DNA of 64,000 nt from Streptomyces misionensis (GTDB lineage Bacteria > Actinomycetota > Actinomycetes > Streptomycetales > Streptomycetaceae): assembly GCF_900104815.1 (NCBI RefSeq), contig NZ_FNTD01000003.1:124001-188000 (forward strand), written 5' to 3'. The notes under the pieces are model-generated. The model was given only the letters and a program-made list of their open reading frames with translations. It made no database searches and was not told the origin of the DNA. Positions 8,202-15,613 of this stretch are shown piece after piece. How positions within the stretch are numbered: position 1 is the stretch's first letter; the number at the start of each line of letters is the position of its first letter. The position numbers and the translations under genes are program-made.

Positions 8202-9002
8202 ATGTCCCGCACTGCACTCGATCCGCTGTTCACCGCCCAGGCCGCCAAGTCCTTCACCGACCGGCACCTGGCCAACCTCGGCGCCGGCGTCGTCGCGGCC
8301 GTCCGCGTCCCCGACTTCCTCGACCCCGCGACCTGCGAGGCCGCGATGGCCGCCCTGGACCGGCTGCCCACCGCCGACTACGACCCGGCCCGCGTCCCCA
8401 CCCGCATCCTCCGGTTCGGCCCCGCCCTCAACGACTACCGCACCCCGGACGGCCGCTTAGACGCCCCGAGGTACTGGGCCGCCGCGGAAGCCGCCCGCGC
8501 CGCCTGGCAGCGCGCAGGGATGCGCCCCGACCCGATCGCCATCTCCCTCGCCCGGCTCGGTACCGCCTGGGGCGCTGCCGTCTCCCCCGCCACCATCGGT
8601 GGCCGGCCGGTGTTCGGCGGCACCCTCCGCGAGATCAACGCGGGCGCCCTGATCCACTACGACGACATCAACCGCGAGTTCCCCGGCGGCCTGTTCGACC
8701 AGGACGTGGTGGCTCAGCTCGCGTTCAACGTCTGGGTGTCCGCTCCGGCCGACGGCGGGGCCACCACCGTGTGGCGCCACCGCTGGGAGCCCGCCGACGA
8801 ACTGCACCGCGAGGCCTACGGCTACCAGGCGGAGGCCGTGAAGGACTACCAGAGCGTGAGCCTCACCCCGGAATGCGGTGACGGCCTGCTGTTCAACCCC
8901 GCGAACTTCCACGCCGTCGAACCGGCCCCCGCCGGGCGCCGCGTCGCCTTCGCGTTCTTCCTCGCCATCACCACCACCGGCCAGCTCATCGCCTGGTCAT
9001 GA
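8202..9002 (+). CDS. 2-oxoglutarate/Fe(II)-dependent oxygenase-like protein
   Basis: ATG at 8202 follows ACGGAGGCGAC. The 266-residue protein has the facial-triad pattern: H152-x-D154 in ALIHYDDINREF, H237 in FNPANFHAVEP, and an arginine about ten residues later (GRRVAFAFF) to bind 2-oxoglutarate. Family members hydroxylate small molecules, amino acids or carrier-bound substrates. It is the first gene of an operon, and its stop overlaps the start of the dehydratase-like gene (ATGA). Confidence 0.78.
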   Translation: MSRTALDPLFTAQAAKSFTDRHLANLGAGVVAAVRVPDFLDPATCEAAMAALDRLPTADYDPARVPTRILRFGPALNDYRTPDGRLDAPRYWAAAEAARAAWQRAGMRPDPIAISLARLGTAWGAAVSPATIGGRPVFGGTLREINAGALIHYDDINREFPGGLFDQDVVAQLAFNVWVSAPADGGATTVWRHRWEPADELHREAYGYQAEAVKDYQSVSLTPECGDGLLFNPANFHAVEPAPAGRRVAFAFFLAITTTGQLIAWS

Positions 9003-10069
9003 CCCACCCACCGCAGGAGCAGCACGTGCACCAGCTCACGTACGGCGACATCAAGGCCGCCACCGACCGGATCGCCGGCCGCGTCCGGCCCGTCACCCTC
9101 ACCCGCCTCGACGAGGGCGCGGTCCGTACCGGCCACCGCGACCCCCTGGACGAGCGGCCCGAGCAGCCCTGCGAGGTCTGGCTCGCCCTGGAGTTCATGC
9201 AGCACACCGGCAGCTTCAAGGCCCGCGGCGCCGCCAACTTCCTCCAGGCCCACCGCGACGCGGGCACCCTCCCGGACGCCGGCGTGACGATCGCCAGCGG
9301 CGGCAACGCCGGCCTCGCCTGCGCCTGGGCCGCCCAGGCCCAGGGCGTCCGCGCCACCGTGTTCCTCCCGGAGACGGCCCCCGAGGTGAAGGTGGCGCGG
9401 CTGCGCTCCTACGGCGCGGACGTCCGGCTGACCGGCGCCGAGTACGCGGAGGCGGCCGCCGCCTGCGAGGGGTACGCCGCGTCGAGCGGGGCGCTCGCCT
9501 CCCACGCCTACGACCACCCCCTGATCGCCGCCGGCGCCGGAACCCTGATGGAGGAGATCCACCAGCAGCTCCCCGACCTGGACACCGTGGTCGTCGCGGT
9601 CGGCGGCGGCGGACTGTTCGCCGGGGTGGCCACCGCCGCCCAGCAGTACGGCATCCGCACCGTCGCCGTCGAGCCCGAGCACTGCCGCGCGCTACACGCC
9701 GCGCTCGCCGCCGGCCACCCCGTCGACGTCCCCGTGAACTCGGTCGCCGCCGACTCCCTCGGCGCCCGCCGCACCTCCACCATGGCCCTGCACGCCGCCC
9801 AGCAGGACCACGTCACGTCCGTCCTCGTCTCCGACGACGACATCGTCCACGCCCGCCAGACGCTGTGGGACCACCGCCGCCTCGCCGTCGAGCACGGCGC
9901 GGCCACCGCGCTCGCCGCCCTCCTCGCCCCCGACCAGGGCGGCCGGGAACTCGGCCTGGCGGCCCGCCGCGCGACGCCGAGCCGGAGCTACCGGCCCGGC
10001 AACGGCGAAAAGGTCTGCGTCGTCCTGTGCGGCGCGAACACCAACACGGCCACCCTCACCCACCCCTGA
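8999..10069 (+). CDS. PLP-dependent threonine/serine dehydratase-like enzyme
   Basis: The 356-residue fold-type II PLP enzyme has K74 in TGSFKARGA (Schiff-base lysine), an SGGNAG loop near 100-105 that contacts the cofactor, and the phosphate-binding VGGGGLFAG near 201-209. The length fits catabolic dehydratases lacking a regulatory ACT domain. The likely reaction is beta-elimination of a hydroxy-amino acid. Co-translation with the upstream oxygenase (4-bp overlap) suggests that a hydroxylated amino acid could be the substrate; this is inference. Confidence 0.82.
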   Translation: MTHPPQEQHVHQLTYGDIKAATDRIAGRVRPVTLTRLDEGAVRTGHRDPLDERPEQPCEVWLALEFMQHTGSFKARGAANFLQAHRDAGTLPDAGVTIASGGNAGLACAWAAQAQGVRATVFLPETAPEVKVARLRSYGADVRLTGAEYAEAAAACEGYAASSGALASHAYDHPLIAAGAGTLMEEIHQQLPDLDTVVVAVGGGGLFAGVATAAQQYGIRTVAVEPEHCRALHAALAAGHPVDVPVNSVAADSLGARRTSTMALHAAQQDHVTSVLVSDDDIVHARQTLWDHRRLAVEHGAATALAALLAPDQGGRELGLAARRATPSRSYRPGNGEKVCVVLCGANTNTATLTHP

Positions 10070-10176
10070 GCCTCCCCCGGGCGCTCCCGAAGCAGGTCAC
10101 CCCGCGCTTCGGGAGCGCCCCACCATTTTCTGGACCGCCCCGCGAAGACCGCCCCCGTGCTGACATGCTGATGAAC

Positions 10177-10953
10177 ATGGCGACCCTGAACGGACGATCC
10201 GTTGACCCCGATGCCCTTCTGGCCCTCGCGCTCACGAACTTCGGCCACTTCACCTCCATGCGCGTGGACGACCAGCACGTTCGTGGCCTGAGCCTTCACC
10301 TGGAACGCCTCGTCAGGGACTGCAAGACCGTGCTGGGCGCCGACCTCGACCCGGACCGGGTCCGGAACTACGTCCGCGAGACCGTCAGCGACCGCGCCGG
10401 CTCGTTCGTCGCCCGCGTCACGATCTTCGACCCGACCGTGGAGATGGGGCGCCCCGACAAGGCGACCACCCCCAGCGTCCTCGTGACCGTCCGCCCGACC
10501 GGCGACCTCCCCATGCCGCCGCTGCGCGTGAAGAGCGCCCCCTACGAACGCGACCTCGCCGAGGTCAAACACCTCGGCCTGTTCGGCGCCCTGCACACCC
10601 GGCGTGCGGCCCTCCTCGACGGCTACGACGACGCCCTGTTCGTCGGCCCCGACGGGCACGTCTCCGAAGGCGTCACCTGGAACGTCGGCTTCATCGGCGA
10701 GAACGGCATCGTCTGGCCGCAGGCCGACGTCCTGCCCGGCGTGACCCTGGCCCTCCTCCAGCAGACCGGCCAGCACCACACCACCCCGCTCACCCTCACC
10801 CAGGCCAAGGGCATGCAGGCCGCGTTCGCGACGAACACCTCCATCGGTGTGCGCGCCATCAGCACGATCGACGACGCCCCGATGGCAACCGAGCACCCAC
10901 TCCTCACCCAGCTCAGGGACGCCTACCTCGCCATCCCGGGCGAGCGCCTGTAG
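10177..10953 (+). CDS. Class IV aminotransferase family protein
   Basis: The 258-residue protein begins MATLNGRSVDPDALLALALT and continues NFGHFTSMRV, an N-terminus typical of Streptomyces members of the branched-chain aminotransferase / aminodeoxychorismate lyase family. K131 (EVKHLGLFGAL) is the likely PLP lysine and SEG at about 163-165 the conserved glutamate region. In-frame ATGs at 10165 and 10171 are alternatives with no better ribosome-binding site. It follows the dehydratase-like gene after about 110 bp and shortly precedes the HTH-SUMF1 gene. Confidence 0.82.
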   Translation: MATLNGRSVDPDALLALALTNFGHFTSMRVDDQHVRGLSLHLERLVRDCKTVLGADLDPDRVRNYVRETVSDRAGSFVARVTIFDPTVEMGRPDKATTPSVLVTVRPTGDLPMPPLRVKSAPYERDLAEVKHLGLFGALHTRRAALLDGYDDALFVGPDGHVSEGVTWNVGFIGENGIVWPQADVLPGVTLALLQQTGQHHTTPLTLTQAKGMQAAFATNTSIGVRAISTIDDAPMATEHPLLTQLRDAYLAIPGERL

Positions 10954-10962
10954 GAGGCCACG

Positions 10963-11874
10963 ATGACGGGGGTACCACGGTGGACCGGGCGCGAGATCCG
11001 CGCCCTGCGCACCGCCTTACGCATGAACGGCCGCTCCTTCGCCGACGCGGTCGGCGTCAGCCACCGGATGCTGGTGCGCTGGGAGGCCGGCGGCGAGGCC
11101 GTCGTGCCACGGGCCGGGAACCAGGCCGCCCTGGACACGATGCTGGCCACCGCCGGACGCGCGGTCCAGGAGCGGTTCGCAGCGCTGAACACCGCCGCAG
11201 CCGCAGCCGCCGAGGACGCCCGCGCCGAGCAGCTGCTGCGCCGGGAAACGCAGTACACCAAGAGCCCGGTGGACGGAAAGCTCATGGTCCCGGTGGAGGA
11301 AGGCATCTACCTCGCAGGCCCCGCAGGGACGCCGACCTGGACCGCGGCGTACCTCATCGACGTCTACCCGACCACGAACGCCGACTACGAGCGGTTCATC
11401 CGTGCCACCGGCCACCCGGCCCCGCGGCACTGGCCGAACGGACGATGCCCGGCCGACATCTTCGACCACCCCGTGGTCTGGGTGACCTGGAGCGACGCCG
11501 CCGCCTACGCCCAGTGGGCCGGCAAAACCCTGCCGACCAGCCAGCAGTGGGAGAAGGCCGCCCGAGGGCCGAAGGGCAACCCGTACCCGTGGGGAGACGC
11601 CCCCACGGCCGCGAAGTGCAACGTGCACGACTCCGGGATAGGGCGCACCACGCCCGTCTCCCGCTACCAGTCCGGCGTGAGCCCCTACGGGGCATACGAC
11701 ATGTGCGGCAACGTCTGGGAGTGGACCGCCACCGAACCCGAGCCCGGCCGGCACGAGCTGAAGGGCAGCGCGTTCACCTCCCCGTTCACCCGCGCCGCCC
11801 CGGCCCTGTTCAACGACGCCGCCGACCGCATGTCCGACAACGACACGGGATTCCGCTGCGCCAGCCCGGCGTGA
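10963..11874 (+). CDS. XRE-type HTH fused to a SUMF1/FGE-sulfatase domain
   Basis: The start uses GGAGG that overlaps the upstream stop (TAGGAGGCCACGATG). Residues about 5-55 form an XRE-like helix-turn-helix (GREIRALRTALRMNGRSFAD, GVSHRMLVRWEAGG). A spacer helix leads to a SUMF1-type domain: IDVYPTTNADYERFI, HPVVWVTWSDAAAYAQWAGK, LPTSQQWEKAARG, YPWGD, GAYDMCGNVWEWT and TGFRCA. SUMF1 domains include formylglycine-generating enzymes and EgtB-like iron enzymes as well as ligand-binding versions. Fusion to a DNA-binding domain suggests a regulator that senses a small molecule. Confidence 0.82.
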   Translation: MTGVPRWTGREIRALRTALRMNGRSFADAVGVSHRMLVRWEAGGEAVVPRAGNQAALDTMLATAGRAVQERFAALNTAAAAAAEDARAEQLLRRETQYTKSPVDGKLMVPVEEGIYLAGPAGTPTWTAAYLIDVYPTTNADYERFIRATGHPAPRHWPNGRCPADIFDHPVVWVTWSDAAAYAQWAGKTLPTSQQWEKAARGPKGNPYPWGDAPTAAKCNVHDSGIGRTTPVSRYQSGVSPYGAYDMCGNVWEWTATEPEPGRHELKGSAFTSPFTRAAPALFNDAADRMSDNDTGFRCASPA

Positions 11875-11884
11875 GCCGGTGTTC

Positions 11885-12229
11885 TCAGCTGGGCAGCTTC
11901 GACTTCTGGTCGGGGCAGTCGACCAGCACCGCGGCGGCCACCAACGCGGCCGCCGCCTTCGCGGAGAACCCCTCCTTCGCGTACGCCACGGCGTCGTCGT
12001 ACCCGCCCTTCTTCAGCTGGCCGCACAGCTCCTTGCCCTCGTCCCCGAGGGTGCCGGCGAGGTCGTCGGTCTTCATCCCGCCGAAGTCGTCTGGGTCCGC
12101 GGCCGCCGCCGCGTCCGCGTACTTCCTCTGCGCGTCGGACGGCCCGCTGGAGCCGCAACCCACGAGGAGCGCACCGGCAAGGACGGCGCCGAGAACCGTC
12201 GTAGTGATCGTTCGTCTCATGAGCGTCAT
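11885..12229 (-). CDS. Small lipoprotein, DUF732-like
   Basis: The 114-residue protein has a basic n-region (MRRTITTT), a hydrophobic core (VLGAVLAGALLVG) and a lipobox ending LVGC. The mature part is helical with two further cysteines (ELCGQLKKGGYDDAVAYAKE and VLVDCPD), like DUF732 proteins of actinomycetes. It is expected on the outer face of the membrane. It is convergent with the SUMF1 gene, with about 10 bp between stops. Confidence 0.78.
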   Translation of the reverse strand: MTLMRRTITTTVLGAVLAGALLVGCGSSGPSDAQRKYADAAAAADPDDFGGMKTDDLAGTLGDEGKELCGQLKKGGYDDAVAYAKEGFSAKAAAALVAAAVLVDCPDQKSKLPS

Positions 12230-12315
12230 CGTGGCACCCGTGGAAAACGCGTAGTGAAGACGTGACGAGTTTGTGACGGGTGCAGCCCGCTGGCCTCTGG
12301 CGGTATGGTCGTGCC

Positions 12316-12633
12316 ATGCCCTGGTTCCGACGCCGGCCCGCGCGGCCGCGCTCCGACCCGCTGACCATCGCCGTGCTGGAGTACGAGCTGTTCGGCACGC
12401 GCCCGGAGCCGGACACCGCCGCGGCGGCCGCCGTGAACCTGGCCATCGCGTTCGGCCTCATGCAGTTGCCTCACCCTGCCGCGCAGGAGCAGCCGGGCGC
12501 CCTCGCGGAGCGAATGAGCCCCGGCTACAGAACGCCGCCCGCTCAGCCGCCGCCGGACGCTGTGGCGGATCACCGGGAACGCCGTGCGGCGCATACGATC
12601 CACGGGTGGCACATACCTTCGAAGACCTCGTGA
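12316..12633 (+). CDS. Hypothetical protein, 105 aa
   Basis: ATG at 12316 begins MPWFRRRPARPRSDPLTIAV. A basic N-terminus is followed by a short helix and a proline/alanine-rich tail. An in-frame start lies upstream at 12280. Its end overlaps the next gene by 28 bases in another frame. No domain is recognised; expression is plausible from codon use only. Confidence 0.42.
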   Translation: MPWFRRRPARPRSDPLTIAVLEYELFGTRPEPDTAAAAAVNLAIAFGLMQLPHPAAQEQPGALAERMSPGYRTPPAQPPPDAVADHRERRAAHTIHGWHIPSKTS

Positions 12634-12836
12634 CGCTGGAGCGCACCGCCGAGGACGCGCACGCCCGGTACCTGGCCGCTGACACCGACCGCGAGACCGC
12701 CCGGAGTGCCTGGGTCGAGGCGGCCGCGGCCTTCCAGCAGGCCGTCACCGAGTACGCCGAGGCCGAGGGGAAGGTGCGGTACGAGGTGGAAATGGCCGCG
12801 AAGGCGACCGTGCGGCACCCGAGCGACGACTCCTAG
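12606..12836 (+). CDS. Small helical protein, AHTFEELV family
   Basis: GTG at 12606 begins VAHTFEDLVTLERTAEDAHA, a 76-residue helical/coiled-coil protein. The same N-terminus and upstream sequence recur, inverted and damaged, at 63.5-63.9 kb. There is no ribosome-binding site, but TACGAT lies 7-8 bp upstream of the GTG, the spacing of a -10 box on a leaderless mRNA. The stop shares a CTAG tetranucleotide with the convergent gene ending at 12833. Confidence 0.6.
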   Translation: MAHTFEDLVTLERTAEDAHARYLAADTDRETARSAWVEAAAAFQQAVTEYAEAEGKVRYEVEMAAKATVRHPSDDS

Positions 12837-13081
12837 GCACCGGATCCCGGGCCGCTGGCGGGATCCTCGTCAGGCCACGCGGCCAGCTGCTCGCCGGCCT
12901 CCTCGTCGGTGAGGGCGACGCGCGCGGCCGGGATACTGCCGTACGCACCGACCCAGGAGACGAGCTTCCGGCGCGCTTCGGCCTTGTCGTCCCACCACCC
13001 GTGCACCACGGGCCGACCGCCCGTGGTGAGCAGGAGATGGTAGCGGCCGGGGCTCGATGTGCTGGTCACAGCTACAAGCAT
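12833..13081 (-). CDS. Hypothetical protein, 82 aa
   Basis: ATG at 13081 gives LVAVTSTSSPGRYHLLLTTG, then a strand/helix pattern (PVVHGWWDDKAEARRKLVSW) and an acidic tail. It is divergent from the DUF6233 gene with 12 bp between the two starts, so both are probably leaderless or have interlocked promoters. Function unknown. Confidence 0.6.
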   Translation of the reverse strand: MLVAVTSTSSPGRYHLLLTTGGRPVVHGWWDDKAEARRKLVSWVGAYGSIPAARVALTDEEAGEQLAAWPDEDPASGPGSGA

Positions 13082-13093
13082 AGAATCGAACCT

Positions 13094-13423
13094 ATGTCCG
13101 ATCTCCCGCCCGCTGAACGTCTCGCCAAGCTCCACACCCTGGAGGAGTGGCTGGCGTGGCAGCTGGAGTCGACCCGGCGGAAGATCCGCGACCTCGAACA
13201 GCAGCAGAAGCGCCAGGCCCAGCAGTACGTCGTCGAGCCCCCGATCCACATCCACCACCCGGAGGGCGCCACTGTGCACCGCGCCGGCTGCACCACCATC
13301 CGCCGCAGCGTCCGGCACATGAGCGCCCGGGACGCGCGGATCGCGCTGGAGAAGGACCCCAGGATGTTCCACGCCTGCGAGGACTGCGCCCCGGGTCGGA
13401 GCCTGGGCCTCACAGCCGGCTAG
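13094..13423 (+). CDS. DUF6233-like protein
   Basis: The 109-residue protein begins with a long helix (ERLAKLHTLEEWLAWQLEST, RRKIRDLEQQQKRQ) followed by a compact C-terminal part with CTTIRR and HACEDCAPG. This coiled coil plus cysteine-rich tail is the DUF6233 layout of Streptomyces. A second intact member is at 59714 and a remnant at about 53.2 kb. Function unknown. Confidence 0.68.
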   Translation: MSDLPPAERLAKLHTLEEWLAWQLESTRRKIRDLEQQQKRQAQQYVVEPPIHIHHPEGATVHRAGCTTIRRSVRHMSARDARIALEKDPRMFHACEDCAPGRSLGLTAG

Positions 13424-13453
13424 GCGTCGTGGGCGCCCTCCTCTCGCCGCCAG

Positions 13454-14581
13454 TCAGGTGCCCGAAGCGCTCTTGCGGAGGACGGCCACCAGCTCCTGGA
13501 GGATGGCGTTGAGCCGGGCGGGCTCCGGCAGGTCGCCCATCTGGATCACTGGGACGTTGGGGCTGATGGGGCGGTGGAGTGCGTCGTCGGCGATGTCCCG
13601 GAAGTCGAGGAGCTTCTTCGCGTGCGCGCCGTCGGTACGGCGGACAGCGAACACGTACTGGCTGGCGAGCTGCTTGTACTCCCTGAACCCGAAGACCGGG
13701 GGTATGTGGTCCAGGATCGCCCGGACCAGGGCCGCGCTGGCGTACGGGTGGCCGGCCTCGTGGTTCGCGTTCAGCTCCCGGGCCAGGTCCAGGAGCTTGT
13801 GCACCTTCCAGGTGGTCTGCTTGGCCGCGTCCTCCAGGTCGTCCAGGAGGGCGGGGTCGATGTACGGGGCCCGCTCGTGCTCGGCCGGCTCCGGCTCCGG
13901 TTCGGGGAGGATGGGGCCGAACTGCACGTAGTGATCGCGGACGTAGTCACGGGTGTACTTCGCCGCTTCCTCGACCACGATCCGGCTGGTGACCTCGATG
14001 TAGTCCTCGACGCTGCTGACGTCGCGGAAGGCGAGGATGCTGCGGTTGATGCCCACCCACCACGAGTTTTCGTTGGACGCGCGGCTGCTGCCGGCGATGG
14101 AGATGCACGGCTCGTACGAGAGCAGGTCAGGCAGCATGTGGATGAACGCCGGCTTCAGGTGCGGCATCGCCTCGGCGAGTTCCTCGGAGCGCAGCTGGGC
14201 GTTGGTGATCTCGTGAGGCGAGAACTGCTTGTCGGTGTGGAGCTTGACCATGTGGCGCAGGACGCGCACAAACGGCTCGCCCACCACCATCCGCACCTCG
14301 GGCAGGACGAGGGAGGAGGCCACGGTCAGCCGGACGACGTCCGTCTCGGCGAGCGCCGTCCGCGGGCCGACGGTGAAGCCGTACCCGGCGCCGAACGGCG
14401 TGGAGCTCCCGATCCGAGGCAGCGAGGCGAGCACCTTGTCGGCATCGATGCGGTCGGCGTCGAAGTGGTGCTGGATGTGGCCCCACAGCGGCGGTTCGCC
14501 GTAGGCGAGCCACGGTGCGGCGATCTGATGGAGCAGGCGCTGCTGATCGTTCGACAGCTGGGCGTTGAAGAGGTCGGTCAC
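13454..14581 (-). CDS. Large protein with a conserved C-terminal helical domain, possible defence link
   Basis: The 375-residue soluble protein stands alone. The N-terminal third reads as a winged-helix-like start (QQRLLHQIAAPWLAYGEPPL). The C-terminal part (KVHKLLDLARELNANHEAGH, PYASAALVRAILDHIPPVFG, then FRDIADDALH) resembles a helical domain that I recall on many stand-alone proteins in mobile and defence islands. I see no catalytic motif. It is flanked by a small-protein cluster and by the palindrome field. The defence role is a guess from context. Confidence 0.62.
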   Translation of the reverse strand: MTDLFNAQLSNDQQRLLHQIAAPWLAYGEPPLWGHIQHHFDADRIDADKVLASLPRIGSSTPFGAGYGFTVGPRTALAETDVVRLTVASSLVLPEVRMVVGEPFVRVLRHMVKLHTDKQFSPHEITNAQLRSEELAEAMPHLKPAFIHMLPDLLSYEPCISIAGSSRASNENSWWVGINRSILAFRDVSSVEDYIEVTSRIVVEEAAKYTRDYVRDHYVQFGPILPEPEPEPAEHERAPYIDPALLDDLEDAAKQTTWKVHKLLDLARELNANHEAGHPYASAALVRAILDHIPPVFGFREYKQLASQYVFAVRRTDGAHAKKLLDFRDIADDALHRPISPNVPVIQMGDLPEPARLNAILQELVAVLRKSASGT

Positions 14582-14716
14582 ATGTACCCCGTGCGTGAGG
14601 GTGGCGAGGCGCGGCCGCGAACGCGGGAGCCGCCAACAGAGTGTCAGAAGTCCCTAACCTACCGGGGTTACCGTGAGTAACATGTTCCGGGCGTATGGCC
14701 CTGTTCCGGCCCTGGG
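14582..14716. promoter_or_regulatory. Promoter region of the 13454-14581 gene
   Basis: This gap holds GTTACCGTGAGTAAC (14668-14682), an inverted repeat with 5-bp arms and a 5-bp spacer about 90 bp upstream of the start. It is a plausible operator. No further gene is seen. Confidence 0.35.
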
Positions 14717-15237
14717 GATCAATCGAACCGTGGTTGGCGCCGGGATTGATCTTCGTCGTTTAAGTAGCGAGGCTGGCCGACTTCAGCGGCGAGACCCCCG
14801 GCTCCGTAGGTCGACCTACGCGGAGCCGAGGGTCCCAGGGCACCCTCGCCCGGCGCCGCCGACCGCTGGCGGACGAGACTGCACCGGGCGGATGTGCTCC
14901 CCGGGCCCGGCGAGCACATCACCGGGCTCAACGACCGCGCCGACGCGCCGTTACGGGGTGGAGTTGATGCGTCGGCGTCCCGGGTGACGGCGCCAGGTGG
15001 CGCCCGCGGGGGTGTGGGCCGTACCGTTTCGGTGGGACGGCCCCTGGCCTGCCTGACTCCACCACGCGATGCGCGGTACCGCCGCGGCGCCCCTCAGCGG
15101 GGCGCGCCCTTTGCAGAGGGTGCGGTGCCGCGCATCGCGTGCGTCGCACGACTCCTGACTCCCCCTCACGCCCCGCCGGTGTCGCGCTTCTCCGGATGTT
15201 ACCGCCGGTAGCCCCGTATATTCTTCAATATACGGGG
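14717..15237. repeat. Palindrome field: at least eight inverted repeats in 520 bp
   Basis: Perfect or near-perfect inverted repeats: GATCAATC/GATTGATC (14717/14744); CGGCTCCG-TAGGTC/GACCTA-cg-CGGAGCCG (14799-14828); GATGTGCTC/GAGCACATC (14891/14912); CGCCGACGC/GCGTCGGCG (14938/14969); GGCGCC-AGGT-GGCGCC (14989-15004); GGGCCGT-ACCG/CGGT-ACGGCCC (15016-15043); an 18-bp stem with one mismatch (15065-15082/15122-15139) that encloses a GCGCCCC/GGGGCGC hairpin and a CCCT/AGGG hairpin; and CCCCGTATATT-CTTC-AATATACGGGG (15212-15237). No gene lies here. The location directly before the recombinase operon suggests a recombination, replication or control site. Confidence 0.8.
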
Positions 15238-15274
15238 GTGCTTGTCTGAGCGCCCCTGAGAGAGGAGACCCGCT

Positions 15275-15610
15275 GTGACGACCCTGCCCCCGCGCGTCGA
15301 CTGGCACGGCAACGAGCGGCCGGCCAGCGCCATGGAGGTGGACCGGGCCGAGGGCATCGCGGCCCGCATCCGGCGCGAGGTCGCCGAGATCCGCACCGCC
15401 GCCGAACAGCTCGCCGCCGGCAGCCCGTTCGAGGCCCAGGTCGCCGAATTCCTCACCGTTCGGGCCGAGATCCTCGAACGGGCGGGAGGCACGGCCGAGC
15501 GCGCCACCTCCCTCGGCCGACACGACGACACCCTCGCCGAGCCGGGCATGTTCCCGAACCCCGCCCGCAGCGCCCTGCTCATCGCCCGCGCCTACCTCGG
15601 CAAGGCGTAA
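15275..15610 (+). CDS. Small helical protein upstream of the recombinase
   Basis: GTG at 15275 follows GAGAGAGGAGACCCGCT. The 111-residue acidic, helical protein (ASAMEVDRAEGIAARIRREV) ends only 3 bp before the recombinase start. The tight spacing suggests co-expression and perhaps a directionality or accessory factor, but it lacks the basic wing of typical excisionases. The last palindrome (15212-15237) lies just upstream and may control the pair. Confidence 0.66.
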   Translation: MTTLPPRVDWHGNERPASAMEVDRAEGIAARIRREVAEIRTAAEQLAAGSPFEAQVAEFLTVRAEILERAGGTAERATSLGRHDDTLAEPGMFPNPARSALLIARAYLGKA

Positions 15611-15613
15611 CCC

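Noticed and set aside
14717..15237. Streptomyces linear-replicon telomere
   Set aside because: The palindromes lack the short GCA-type loops and the conserved first palindrome of known telomeres, and the region lies internally with genes on both sides. An internalised or atypical telomere cannot be excluded.
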